Below are positions 1-10,859 of a stretch of DNA of 64,000 nt, in pieces. Source of the DNA: Dichetophora obliterata (lineage: Eukaryota; Arthropoda; Insecta; Diptera; Sciomyzidae); the NCBI GenBank assembly GCA_963920525.1, contig OY986436.1, forward strand, positions 183,085,496 through 183,149,495. The letters are read 5' to 3'. Made by a program: the position numbers and the translations under genes. The notes beneath the pieces were generated by a model. That model made no database searches. It saw only the letters and a program-made list of their open reading frames with translations, and had not been told where the DNA came from. The first letter of the stretch is position 1, and every line of letters starts with the position of its first letter.

Positions 1-86
1 TCATTTGTCGTATCGCGTAAATCGTAGTCTAGCTCTTGGTGTGCTCAAACGTACAGCCAAATAAATAGTGTGTAGGTATGATTTTT

Positions 87-432
87 GTGTAGGTATGGTG
101 GCGGCCGTAGCCTAGTGGGTAGAGTGCGTGGCCCCTAAGCTAAAGAACCGCGGTGGACCGGGTTCAATTCCAGCTCAGACAGAAAGTTTTTCAATTGAAT
201 TAATTTTTCTGTTCGGTCGTCACCTCTCTGCAGACAATGGCAAACCTCAGAGAGTAAAAATTGCCATGTAAAGCTTCTTGAGAACATAAGCAGTTCGGAA
301 ACGGCGTAAAACACGTAGGTCCAGTTCTCGGTAATTTGTGATCAAACATTTAATAACACGCACAACACAATTGATCAATAGAAGCTAGGTCAAAGTCCTT
401 CCAAGGGCTGAAATGGCCAGTTTATTTTTTTT
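87..432 (+). mobile_element. tRNA-derived SINE, copy 1
   Basis: A non-coding Pol III retroposon. The head carries an A-box-like TAGCCTAGTGGG (about 109-120) and a B-box-like GGGTTCAATTCC (about 160-171) at tRNA-like spacing, followed by a ~250-bp non-tRNA body and a T-rich end. It is bounded by a perfect 14-bp direct repeat, TAGGTATGATTTTT at 73-86 and 433-446, which is the expected target-site duplication. The body is strongly similar to 15640-15897, so this is a family. LINE-dependent mobilisation is known for SINEs; the partner LINE is not identified here. Confidence 0.85.
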
Positions 433-452
433 TAGGTATGATTTTTAAGAAT

Positions 453-489
453 TGGCGTCGTCCAAACGACGAAGCATGTCTTTTGTGTG
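453..489 (+). repeat. direct repeat flanking piggyBac relic, left copy
   Basis: A 37-bp stretch sharing TCGACGAAGCATG-type sequence with 1438-1474 in the same orientation (TGGCGT, then CGACGAAGCATG, then CTTTTRTGT). The pair brackets the decayed piggyBac sequence at 600-900. Whether it is a relic of the element's subterminal repeats or of a flanking repeat is unknown. Confidence 0.5.
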
Positions 490-599
490 ACTTTTGCATT
501 TTTTATGTTATTCTTTTTATACGAAAATTTGTCATAATTTCTGTAATAATATCAGATGTGTACAGTTAAAATGGAAATTGTGCAGCAAAAAATTAATAA

Positions 600-900
600 A
601 AGTTGAGGAAATAGAAAAGTTTCTGTCGATTTGTGCGACAACAACGAATTCGACAATGAATTGGATTGCAACAATGAATGATTAGGTACAGAGGATTCTC
701 AAAATAATCTGGAAAACGACTTGGACTAGCCTTACAACAACAGTGAGGAGACTGGTCAAGAGAACTCTTTAAATGAAAGCTTTAAAGAATAAAGCTCGTC
801 AGAGGATTTAAGTATCTTGGACGAAGACGATGTACCGCTTGCTTAAGGAGGCGTCGATACATTTGATCACATGTGTAGCATTATGTTCTGTTCATTAACA
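600..900 (+). pseudogene. internally deleted piggyBac transposase relic
   Basis: One reading frame, with several stops, reads as an acidic Asn/Asp/Glu/Ser-rich stretch of the kind found at the N-terminus of piggyBac transposases (NNEFDNELDCNNE, then SSEDLSILDEDDVPLA). It is followed directly by GGVDTFDHMC at 847-876, which is the third catalytic Asp region of piggyBac transposases (GGVDxxDxM). The RNase H-like core between these two parts is missing, so this is an internal deletion derivative. No intact terminal repeats were found. Function is lost. The family call rests on the GGVDTFDHM motif and the acidic leader. Confidence 0.55.
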
Positions 901-906
901 GATAGC

Positions 907-1648
907 CCATATGTCAATCCTATGGTTTTCTGAATAAAGCTTTCATAAATGCTTTATTATCTGTATGAAAAACATATTCTAAGCAAATCAAAAGACCTTC
1001 AATCATACCGGCTTAATAAAAATTAACACTTTTTACTTATTAAAGTTTTATTATATAATAGGATACGGATTCCAACTTTGCCGTGCGGTGCGGAACAGCA
1101 TCAATAGTCTATGGCTGAAGAATGATCGAAACCATCTAGCTTTGTGCCTTTTGCCTTATAATATATTCTCAACCCTATAAAAATATGATTTCATTAAAAT
1201 TTAGTACATTATTTTTTAAATAACAACAATTTCCATGTTAAATATGTGAATTTAATTATAATTATTTTGTTTTTTTAAATGTACCTTTTGTAAAACAATC
1301 CAAATTAACTCAGTCTGTAAAAAATTATTATTTTTATTAAAAAATATTATATATTAAATAAACTGTTGTTTTTATTTATTCTAAATAAACTTAATAAACA
1401 AAAACAAGTGATTTTGAACCCTATGCCATTTGAAAAATGGCGTAGTCGATTCGACGAAGCATGACTTTTATGTATAAAAAATAAGCATGTTTTTCCAGGG
1501 TTAAATATAAAAAAATATACAAGTTTTTAATTTCTTCACTTAAAATCCGCCACAATTTTTTGAAACACATAAGGGTTTTTCACAATCTTGTTGCATAGTT
1601 GAAAAAGCGTTTTTGCAAAGGTAGATTTTATTGAGCACAAATTTAATA
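907..1648. other. unassigned AT-rich DNA
   Basis: Very AT-rich sequence without a supportable gene. It contains the right copy of the direct repeat at 1438-1474 and a poly(A/T)-rich stretch around 1250-1400. Nothing else was recognised. Confidence 0.6.
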
Positions 1649-2064
1649 GGGGTATTCACGGGTTGTTGCGAATTGCAAGAGTGTGAAAATGCAAGATAAT
1701 TTGCGCACTAACGCGTGAACATCAATATTGCAACTTAATTATGCAATAAAATTAAATGTCGAATGAACAGTAAATATATTGCCACCTTATTTCAAAATGA
1801 TAAAAAGTTTTTAAAATCTACGTACAAACATAAGCTTTTTAAAGTTTTACCCAGGTGGCAACTACGTTCGAAAATAACCAAAACATGAATCATCTGTTTA
1901 GCATCACTGTTTGAGCGCTCTAGCAATTGGTTTGAGCAGTGCGTAATTCAAGAAGAGTTGCAAAATTGCTTCCAATGTATTTGTTGTTGGAATGATGCGA
2001 AAGTTCGCAATCATGCATTTTCGCATCGTCGCAACTGCGTTTTGCATCAAACCGTGAATACCCC
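1649..2064. mobile_element. MITE with GGGGTATTCACGG termini
   Basis: Inverted ends GGGGTATTCACGG (1649-1661) and CCGTGAATACCCC (2052-2064) match perfectly. The similarity continues imperfectly inward through GTTGCGAATTGCAA-like sequence. It is flanked by TAATA on both sides (1644-1648 and 2065-2069), or by AAT if the terminal A is included. It has no coding capacity. The superfamily cannot be fixed from the target duplication alone. Confidence 0.7.
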
Positions 2065-2391
2065 TAATATTATGATGTTGCAATGTTTTGCAATGGCTGT
2101 TTTTTCTGTTTTTTACCAATTTCTTCCTCCGTCCATTTTTTTGGCATTTTCCCTTTTAACTAACATTTTTAAAAGTTCTCCATTTCTTTACCACTTCTGT
2201 CTTTTTATAAATTTAACTTTTTTTGCCGCTAAAAATGTTAACAATGAAAACAGCTGCTTAATCAGCGGATTTCAAAAAATTATTAGTGGTGGTGTTCAAT
2301 GCAAAATGAATAGAGCATATGCATATTTATTTAACCCAAGCGCAAGTAACCGAAACGCCAATTATATTAACCCAGACACGAATTAATTTAA

Positions 2392-2672
2392 CCTTCACCT
2401 GGCATGCTCATCTTGAGTAACATACCTGGACTCGTGGGGTACATACGAACCCCAGTGATTAAAATCTTTGTAAAAATTTAAATATAGATTATTTTGTCTC
2501 AAAAAAATTCAGAGATCATCTTTAGACACCACTTAAAACTGTTGAATAGTCTAAGTTGAAAAAATAAAGATCAGCGTTCATAAAAAATCCGGAAAACTAA
2601 AAAAAAAATCCAAACAAATCAAAATGAGAAAGAACGTGGGGTATGTACGTGCCCCACGAGGCCAGGTGAAGG
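2392..2672. mobile_element. piggyBac-type MITE, 281 bp
   Basis: Flanked by TTAA (2388-2391 and 2673-2676) with perfect 12-bp inverted termini CCTTCACCTGGC and GCCAGGTGAAGG. Subterminal palindromes lie at 2435-2454 (TGGGGTACATACGAACCCCA) and 2637-2656 (TGGGGTATGTACGTGCCCCA). These are 31 bp from the left and 4 bp from the right terminal repeat. Trichoplusia ni piggyBac is known for 13-bp termini plus 19-bp internal repeats spaced 3 and 31 bp away, so the fit is close. No coding capacity; a trans-acting piggyBac transposase would be needed for mobility. Confidence 0.88.
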
Positions 2673-2991
2673 TTAAATCAAACGCAAATAAGTTCAATCT
2701 AAGTGTTCAATCAAACCCAAACGCGAATCAAATTAAACCAAATAAAAATTGAACATAAAAATGGCGTTTTATATTTGTAACTAATTTAAATGATTGACAG
2801 ACATTCAGCATATAAAAAATTTAAATGGTTGACATTCAGCATATAAAAAATTGGAATTAGCTATTGGAATATGCAGCTTTTGGATTCAATAAAATCATGT
2901 CTATAATGTAGTTGGCACAATCGGTGGATGAAATGCGACGTACACTGCTTTCAATAATGGTATGCTGATTTTGATTCTGGTTCACTTCGAT

Positions 2992-3327
2992 TTACATTTG
3001 TCGAGCATTAACCTTTGAAAAGCATTTTTCTATAAGGTTCAGCATTGGAGCATAACGAGGTAGATATTTAAGATGTAGGTCGGTATTTGCTATCGTAGCA
3101 CGAACTTGTGCCGCTTTGTGGATCCTTGCATTGTCAAAAACTAAAAACACTTTTCGATATAGTGTTTCTAGGACCTTTTCAATAAGTTCTTGCAAATCCA
3201 CATCATTGTTTTGCAAAACTTGCTCACTTTCCATTGTAACGTTGTCATGAGCGAACCACGTGCATGTAATAAGAGATACGACTATTATGTTGCCAAGTGT
3301 CGATAATTGTGCTCGTTCCAACTTCAA
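2992..3327 (-). pseudogene. IS630/Tc1-like DDE transposase fragment
   Basis: Catalytic-core fragment of a DDE_3-type transposase, the enzyme that cuts and joins transposon ends. Visible are VFDNARIHKA (second catalytic Asp, about residue 65) and LPRYAPMLNLIEKCFSKVN (the LPPYSPxLNPIE block with the catalytic Glu). The N-terminal DNA-binding helices and the first Asp are missing or unrecognisable, so about one third of a normal ~340-residue protein remains. It lies inside the element with tandem-unit inverted repeats at 2320-3520. Placement among IS630, Tc1 and mariner is uncertain. Confidence 0.72.
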
Positions 3328-3520
3328 GTAAAGTACTGAAGTACCGTTGTATTGATAGTTTTTTGTTTAATTTGATTTGGGTTGAACGTAGATTAAACTT
3401 ATTTGCGTTTGGTTTAAATTAATTTGAGTTTAGGTTTGTCTGATTTGCGTCAAGGTTAATTTAATTTGCGTTTCGGTTAAACTGATTTGCACTTGGGTTA
3501 AATACATGTGCGAATGCTAT

Positions 3521-4330
3521 ACATTCATTCACAATAGTGTCATGGAATATTATTGGATTTTCAGTGGTTTTTGTTTCAGTAAAAGTAGCCTCTTTGCATT
3601 TGCAACGATGCAACAAGGTCGCGAATTACCCTTTTATTCACGATTTTTAAAGGGGTATTTTTCTGTTGAACGGCTGTAACTAAACTCAGATTCGATTATT
3701 TTTTTGGAAAAATTATTGACTACAATTAAAATATAACTTTTGTACATCAAACTACATATTATTAAGTATAAATGTATATGGAATATTTTTTTTTTTGCCT
3801 ATTTATGTACCTAAGTAAACCTTTCGCAGTTTGGACTAATTTTCGAACTCTAAAACGGTGCCAACGATTCCTCAGTTTCTAAAAAAGATAACTGGAAAAA
3901 AAAATCTATATTCATATGAAAGATAACACTAAAAACTACAGCCAATCATCAGCCAATCAGATCACATATTTTTTTTTGGCGATATTTTGAACAAAAAATT
4001 GGAAAAATTACCCTATTTTTTTACCTTTTTTTGTCAATTTTGTGTTTTTGCTTGAATTTCAATATAAACCTTGATCGGACAAAACCAAAAAGCGACTTCG
4101 ACAACATAAAGTTAGATCATTAGATAAACCATCGATCATCACATTCTCTATTGATATATTTTTGAAAATAACTTTATTTATGTGCCAACAATTTTCAAAA
4201 ATTGGAGACTAGCAGTGCCTAAGGGTAAATATTTTGGGACAAAAATTTCAGTAAGTTCTTTTGAGATGCCATTGAAGCCATTTCCAACATCCTTAAAAAA
4301 ACCCTTCGCTTTTTTAGGTCGGTCTAATAT
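3521..4330. other. unassigned AT-rich DNA
   Basis: AT-rich sequence with many homopolymer runs. No gene, RNA or clear repeat boundary was recognised. Confidence 0.5.
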
Positions 4331-5184
4331 CTATATATATTATGGTGTCCAAAAAATATATTTTCTTTTTTTGACAGGTGTCCGCGGCTTAAATACTTCC
4401 ACTTGACCTTAGAAACATCCTCTCTGAAGGGCATTTCATTTGGTAAAGGTTAAGAGGTCGCGAATTCATTTTCTAATTTTCTCATACGATTTGTATGGGG
4501 AAAAATCAGTTTTTCTGGTAAATTAAATTTAGAGCCATTATATTTTAAACAAAATTTTTAAAAAAACAACATGTTCCCTCAAATTTTATCTGTTATGACA
4601 TATCCAAATTTCATTTTCATCTGATTGTTATTTGATGGTTGCCCAAAACGATTACAATATAAAAATATAAATACAAAAAAAACTACTTGTTGTAACTTTT
4701 ATTCCAAAAATATATAACAAACCTATGAATTTTTTCTTCATTGTGCATTCCAACTATCATTATCTAAAATTTAAGACCAATAAAAATAATGTAAATGGAG
4801 TACTCTAATAGATATTGATTTTTAATGAAATAATTCTAAGTAAAAGTATTCATTTGTGTAGGTAGCTCTAAGAAGTGAGTCACAAACCACCAAATAATAA
4901 TCAGATGAAAATGAAATTTGGATATGTCATAACAGACAGAATTTGAGGGAGTACGTTATTTTTAACCAATTTTCTTAAAAGACAATGGATCTAAATTCAA
5001 TTTACCAGCAAAACAGATTTTTTCCCCATACAAATCGTATGGGAAAATTAGAAAATGATTTCACGACCTTTTAACCTTTACCAATTGAGATGCGCTTCAC
5101 AGAGGGTGTTTCTAAGATCAAATGTAAGTGAAAAAGTCGCGGACATCAAACACGATTTTTTTTTGGGACACCATATATATATTC
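4331..5184. repeat. foldback element with ~300-bp arms
   Basis: The left arm (about 4331-4638) and right arm (about 4886-5184) are inverted copies with roughly 85% similarity by eye. Both contain ATGGTGTCC, a block with GTCCGCG, a block with TACGATTTGTATGGG, and TGACATATCCAAATTTCATT. The loop of about 250 bp is AT-rich and non-coding. Open frames here are not gene-like. This is probably a non-autonomous foldback DNA transposon. No convincing target duplication was seen. Confidence 0.7.
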
Positions 5185-8100
5185 AGTATTGTTATAAATT
5201 CTATCTGAAACACGTATAACACGTAAAGTGACCTGTTTATGAATAAAATAAATTCGAAAAATTTTTTCAAATTAAGAAGACCTCTTAATAAAGCCGGCAA
5301 GTGCAGAACAGAAATGGCGTAAATTCTTTTATGAGGTAATAGCTGAAAATGCTTAATCAAAATAAATTATGATTGATTTGACATATTTTCGAATCAGGCA
5401 AAAAATAGTTTTTCGCTATAAGAAATTTATTTTCCTCCGTGAGAAAAGTAGATTTTAAATTCTAAGTCGCTTTCCAAAATTTTATAATCGATCTTTTTTA
5501 GTTGTTTATGGTTACCAGTGGAGAGGCAACTCACTTATTTTTAGTTTTTTTAGAAAACTTTGCTCAGTAAATTAGTTATACAATACATCAGATATTGATT
5601 TTGTTCTCACTTTCGTGAGTAAAATTTACAACTGATAAGTATTGAGAAATAGGTTACTTCAGCTTGTTTACTTCCGTTTTCGGTAAAAGTTAACAAACAT
5701 CGCAATATACAATATTTAACTTAGTTTCGATACACATAGACTTTTACCAAGCTGCATCCTTCAGCACCTTTAGAATTCATTCCCAAAATTCATAATTTTA
5801 AATGTCATGTTTAGCAGCAACAAAAACAACACAAAATTAATAAATGCGTATCTGTTAGAGTCATTTTGTGTAACTGCCATTTGCAAATATGACAAAAACA
5901 CAGCAATGACATTTGCTTTGAAGTGACAGCGAACAGAACATGATGAGTGGAAAATGAATTAGAGAAAAATGCAAAAAAATACTAGAGAAACCTTTTGAAA
6001 AAACACAATTCTACAAAACACTGCGACACGTGCAGGGTGAAAACATTTGTTAAATTTGAAACAATCACATTAAAGACAGACATTTATATGGAAAAAGAAA
6101 AAAAAACAACTTGTTTGTCAAAAGTAAAGCTAAAACATGTTTCAAATAACCAAAATACATATGTATTATGGGCAAAGTTAAAAAAAAAAAAATAAAAAAA
6201 AAATTACAAAAAACCAAGCCAATTTTATAAAAACAAACAAACCATTAAAAATGTTACTCTATAATTTAGGCATATTATTGGGAATAAAATTTCGGAGCAA
6301 TATTATGACAAATCAACTCAAGTATGTTTTTGCAAAGTGGGCAGAATGAAGTTGACTTGCTTAAGCCAAGAAAAATCAAACGACTCTTCTGATGATATCC
6401 ATATAAATATAATTCGTAAGAAACGTCAAAGGAATTTCCGAAATTTCGCAATAGAGCTAAAAATACAAGAAGTTTTGGCTTAAAGCAACAGAGCGTCAAC
6501 AAAATTTATTGTAAACAAAAAAAGAAAACCTTGTAAGTGTAAAGAAAAACCGCAAAATTAAACAGAAAAAGTTGTTGTATCCATAAGATGCACATGATAA
6601 ATATTTACACATAATCGTATCTGAGAGATTTCCACGAAGCTTTCTGATGTTGAAACTGAAGGCAAACAGATGGGAAAGTAAGAGCGTCACTGTGATGAAT
6701 AAAAAACCAACATTATATGATGACTAATTTAGGCCAACTGAGGGGGTAATCGGCGGAGGGGGAGAGGGGTGAATTGTATCTTAATTGCCAGTTAAACAAA
6801 GCTTGATTTACAAACTAAAAGCAACAACAACAACAATAGGCTGAATGCGACACCCGATTGACACCAACTGTTCGGGAGCGTCACCTGAGCTGAGCCAACA
6901 ACAGCACCGACTACAACTAATTAAATCACGGCCAGATACATATACAGGTACAGATACTTTGTTATAGATAGATACAATTTGTTTATTTACAAAAAATCGT
7001 GTTGCGTTTTAAAGCAACTAGCTATCTTCACTTAATTTTATTTGGATTCAGCTGACTGCAGCACCTTTTTTGTAGATCGATTCTATTGAGCGATTGATTG
7101 ATTGACTGCTTGTTATCTTGATCGTTTGGTTTTTTTCTTTGGCCAGCTTAAACGTTTGATTAGCTAACTAGTTTTAGCCTTACAACGATTTGTCCCATTA
7201 GTTGTTTTGTTGTTGTGCTTAAGTTGGTGCCTGCCATCTAGTGTGACTCGCATTCCATGCGTCAAGTTTGAACTAGACGCCGCAATAAACGTTTTCAGTG
7301 TCAATCGTTCGAAAAAAGCGCCTTACTTTTTGCAACTCTTAATATAGAGGTTTTTGTTTTGTTTTGCTTCTCTTTTGTTGTGTATTGTTTTTTTCCTTCT
7401 TTGGTTTTGACTCATCTGATGGATTAATCATCATTAAGTTATTGTAATCGATTGTTTTGTGTTTGTTGTTGTTTGTCATTTGTATTATTATTTCATTTCT
7501 TTGTTTTATGGCAATCATATTATTAAGGCAAAGTCTCTGAAACAGGGTTTGTTTACGACTTGAAAGGAGTGCATTTAATGCAATGCAAAGACAGAAATGC
7601 AAACGATGGGCAATGATAATGAAAAATACCCTCGAGCTAAGAATGATGAAGATGTAGATACAAATTGAGAACGCAAAGCCATGATGTCGACTGCAATGGG
7701 TAGCAGTTATGCAGTTTTGGGCGGAAATGTTTCGAACTGCACCGACCTTCTATTTTAAGCCAACTTATTTGGCTAAATTCCATATATTATATGTATATCA
7801 AGTGTAGATCTCAGTTAAATGAACGTGATAACTAAATGTTTTTGTTTTTTATTTACTTGGTTTGTTATTATTTTAATGCGCATCGGATGCTTTACCCACA
7901 CATTTCTTGTTTTTTATTCATTTTTAAAAATTAACTTTAAATTTGAGAGAAATTAATGGCTTAAGATTTGAAACGGCTTCCTATTTCGCAATTGTTCATA
8001 ATAATTTTTATGAGTTTTAACTATTTAAGTCTAATTAGAGAGAAAGGAAATTACTTGTTTATAAAATAACATGTATTGCCTTAATTCTTAACCACTCGTC

Positions 8101-8525
8101 ACAAAATTGTTTTTTTTTTTACATATTTTGTTTGTTGTTTAAATAACTAAAATCTTATTTTTTTATCTTTACCCACTTCAATATTGTCTGCTAATATTTG
8201 CGAATCTTTTTGTGTCTGCTACTAAAAATAATTTACGCCTTGTGCATATTCTTCGGTATAAATAATTTGGAAGTTATTTCATCACAGCGAGTAGATATTA
8301 TCGAAAAGTTGTCAAAGCAATGAAAAGTAGAAGATTTAATGCGAAATTAAGTGACCTTCGGGACATAATTCTTTCCGTCTGAGTCAATATACGTACATAC
8401 TTAAATTCAGATAGTATATGTGAAGTACTTCACTTATTTTGCCTCGTTAGAAATTGAATTTATTCCGTTCGAAGTTGTTATTTATAAAATGGTGGCAAAG
8501 TGTTAAAATATGCAAAACTTTCAAT
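5185..8525. other. unassigned, probably host non-coding DNA
   Basis: AT-rich DNA with less repetitive character than its surroundings. It includes A-rich tracts near 6170-6215 and CAA/TTG-rich patches near 6815-6840 and 7440-7480. There is a less AT-rich block around 6720-6930. Open frames are short and compositionally biased (Asn/Lys-rich). I see no exon, tRNA or transposon here. It could be intron or intergenic DNA. Confidence 0.45.
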
Positions 8526-8976
8526 GTCGCCTGTTATCCACACCTTGTAACTTTTTCACTTTTTTTATTTTCATTTTTTGAAGTAGATTTTCATTTAAAG
8601 TATAGTCAGAACTTTAAAACCCTTCAGGTGATAGAAAATTAAAGTATTTTGTATATGGGTTAGCGCTTTTTTGCGGCAAAAAACTATACCGTCGTTGCGC
8701 GTGCAATACCGCTATCCGCCTTCAGCACATATACACATTCGGTGATAGTAAAATTTAGTTTTTTTGCAGTATACGGGGTATTGCAAATGACAGATACGCG
8801 GTATTGCACCCGCAACGACGATATGTAAAATTTTCTATGCCGCGTGTTAGACACACTTTTTAACTTTTTCTCTATTTTTAAATTCTAATTTTTAGCAGTC
8901 CTGCATGCTGAGAAGTATAATAGTATATGCATATTCAGATCTTTAAAACCCTTCGTCTGTCGGTGGTAGGAAATTA
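8526..8976 (+). repeat. diverged tandem duplication (8526-8640 and 8838-8976)
   Basis: Two direct copies about 313 bp apart share CGCSTGTTA, TTTAAAACCCTTC and GGTRRWAGAAAATT-like blocks in the same order. The small inverted-repeat element at 8685-8825 sits between them. Confidence 0.5.
8685..8825. mobile_element. small inverted-repeat element (~140 bp)
   Basis: Left arm 8685-8716 and right arm 8795-8825 are near-perfect inverted copies sharing TCGTCGTTGCG and GTGCAATACCGC. The ~80-bp loop is non-coding. It has the form of a MITE. A target duplication was not resolved. Confidence 0.6.
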
Positions 8977-9080
8977 TATTAACGTTTTACAAACTGTTTG
9001 CCAAAGAAAACCTGTTTTTATATTTTCGGAGTCCTTTGAGTAGAGCCAACGCTTTAAGTAGAGCCAATTCTAATCATCTC

Positions 9081-9267
9081 AGTGCAGCTATTTTGACGGA
9101 TAGCCAAGCCGCCTTTAAATCAATAGCTGTGATCAGTACCAACTCAAAACCGGTAGGGTAGTAGAGGGAAGAACTGGCCCGACTAAGTCACCAACTTAAC
9201 ATAACCATCATCTGGGTTCCCGGCCATAGGAACACACATATTAGAGAGCTGCATGAATGTGTTTGAA
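9081..9267 (+). pseudogene. LINE RNase H domain fragment
   Basis: The frame beginning at 9081 reads AAILTDSQAAFKSIAVIS and later LNITIIWVPGHRNTH. These are the ILTDSQAA and WVPGHxG blocks of the RNase H domain carried by I, R1 and LOA-type non-LTR retrotransposons; the first includes a catalytic Asp. Two adjacent stops interrupt the middle. The domain's last acidic motif is absent, and the frame closes at a TGA shortly after 9267. Such domains degrade the RNA strand during reverse transcription; this one cannot be functional. Another piece of the same protein type lies at 15145-15354. Confidence 0.75.
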
Positions 9268-9361
9268 CTGCGCTCTACAGTGAGTGCAGTACTGAAGTGT
9301 ACTTCATTCATATGACTTGTGCAAAGAAAAGTTTAGTATAATAACTATTCAATAAGCACTA

Positions 9362-9803
9362 GACCCCGAATAGAATCAAAATTCGTTACGACCGGCGACC
9401 TCTCTGGTCGCCAGATACACAGAATCCGTCCAGAAAGAAAGCGATTGCGACTGACGATGCAGGGTTGCTTTAATATAGCATAGTTTTGTTAGCAGCCATG
9501 TTTTTGTTGTTGTGTAAGTGAAACAGAAACAAATAAGAAACATGAGAACATAGCAAAAACTATGAAATTGTCTTTGAACATACCCAATTGTTTGCAAAAT
9601 ATGGCACCACTAATTGTACTCAGAGAGGAAATCGCCGGTCGTTAGAGAAAAAATAGAATAGATTCTATTTAATTTTACTATAGCGATAAGTCGCTACGAC
9701 TCTTGCTCAGCGATTTCATTTTGGACGACTTCGTTAACTTCCATGTGTTCTGTTGTGAGTTCGACATCACAAGTCGTTACGACTTTTGGTTCTGTTCGGG
9801 CTC
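9362..9803 (+). mobile_element. 442-bp inverted-repeat element E1
   Basis: Bounded by inverted ~31-bp ends: 9362-9392 carries CCGAATAGAATCAAAA then GTTACGAC, and 9773-9803 carries GTCGTTACGAC then CTGTTCGGGCTC. The interior is non-coding. The same element occurs in the opposite orientation at 10071-10859. E1 keeps the site that is occupied by a MITE in that copy. The inner end of the TIR contains a palindrome, GTCGTTACGAC. Superfamily unknown. Confidence 0.75.
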
Positions 9804-9966
9804 TTAAAGCTGGATTCACTGATAGCCTTCAGCAAGTTTTTGTGTGAATTAAAATAATGTTTATTAAGTTGTAGAGCGTGCAGCAAGTTCTCTCTCTGAG
9901 AATAAACTTCATACAAAAAAAAACTTGCAAAACATGCTGAAGGTGAGCAATGAATCCGTCTTAAGA
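9804..9966. mobile_element. small TIR element between E1 and E2
   Basis: The left end (TTAAAGCTGGATTCACTG, then CCTTCAGCAAGTTTTT) is mirrored at the right end (AAACTTGC, then TGCTGAAGG, then TGAATCCGTCTTAA). About 160 bp, non-coding and diverged. It abuts E1 directly. Confidence 0.55.
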
Positions 9967-10070
9967 GATTTAGTGTATCACACTTTGAAGCTTTTCTTTG
10001 TGTGTTTCACTCTATTTGTCTTTTCTCATGTTCTGTGCTTTCGAATAAATCAAAACGTGTGCAGTTTTAC

Positions 10071-10859
10071 AACCCGAACAAAACCAAAAGTCGTAACGAC
10101 TTGTGATGTCGAATACACAACAGAACACATGCAAGTTAACGAAGCCGTCCAAAATGAAATCGCTGAGCAAGAGTCATAGCAACTTATCGCTAGAGTAAAA
10201 TTGAGTAGAATCTATTCTATTTTTTCTCTAAAGGTAGAATTATAATGGACGTAATGTAAAGTAACGAAATGTTGTCAACTGTCATCGGGACGGGACGTAA
10301 TGTAAGAAAAAGTTGTAGCAATTATAATAGGAAGTAGCCAGGCAGTTGTTTGTCGTTTATAATTGCACGTTCCCGAACAAGTTCAATTAAAACTTCGTCA
10401 TACATAGCTGTGGATATATAGAACTACCACATTAATAACGAAAACTCAACAAAAAGCCTAGTTCAACGGATCCTTACGTCCCGTTACATTACTTGTATAA
10501 AAAAGTATTGTTTTAGACAATAAGTTGTAATGTGACATTATACCACATTACGTTACGTCTATTATAACTGGGCCTTAACGACCGACGATTTCCGCTCTGA
10601 GTACAATTAGTGCTGCCATATTTTGAAAACAATTGGGTATGTTCAAAGACAATTTCATAGTTTTTTCTATGTTCTCACGTTTCTTTTTTGATTCTGTTTC
10701 ACTTACCCAACAACAAAAATATGGCTGCTAACAAAACTATGCTATATTAAAGCAACCCTGCATCGTCAGTCGCAATCGCTTTCATTCTGGACGGGTTCTG
10801 TGTGTCTGGCGACTAGAGAGGATCGCCTGTCGTAACGACTTTTGTTTCTGTTCGGGCTC
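10071..10859 (-). mobile_element. inverted-repeat element E2 (opposite copy of E1)
   Basis: Ends at 10071-10100 and 10829-10859 match those of E1, and the interior is E1 reversed. The length is 789 bp. Removing the 344-bp MITE plus its 3-bp duplication leaves 442 bp, exactly the length of E1. E1 and E2 form a large interrupted palindrome of about 1.5 kb. Confidence 0.78.
10232..10575. mobile_element. PIF/Harbinger-like MITE in E2
   Basis: A 344-bp insertion flanked by TAA (10229-10231 and 10576-10578). The inverted ends share about 30 bp: AGG, then ATTATAATGGACGTAA on the left; TTACGTCTATTATAA, then CCT on the right. E1 has the uninterrupted site at 9642-9644, which proves insertion with a 3-bp duplication. 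TWA duplications are characteristic of PIF/Harbinger, so that superfamily is inferred. Non-coding. Confidence 0.82.

Larger units (their letters stand above)
2320..3520. mobile_element. decayed IS630/Tc1-like DNA transposon with repeat-built TIRs
   Basis: The left (about 2325-2755, interrupted) and right (about 3358-3512) arms are inverted copies. Each is made of roughly five to six tandem ~20-22-bp units of the type TTTAACCNAAACGCAAATNA. Between them lies a minus-strand transposase remnant at 2992-3327. The left arm is split by the piggyBac MITE at 2392-2672. The right arm preserves the uninterrupted equivalent TTTAAA site near 3413-3418. Outer ends are approximate because the arms fade into AT-rich sequence. 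Confidence 0.65.

Noticed and set aside
1904..2386. Overlapping open frames on both strands
   Set aside because: They lie in or beside the MITE at 1649-2064 and the repeat-built arm of the next element; residues are biased and match no family.
7285..7315. TCAGTGTCAATCGTTCG resembling an initiator plus downstream element
   Set aside because: Single short match without a supporting TATA box, exon or conservation evidence.
7339..7602. Asn/Lys-rich minus-strand frame
   Set aside because: Low-complexity translation of TTG/TTT-rich DNA with no domain-like pattern.
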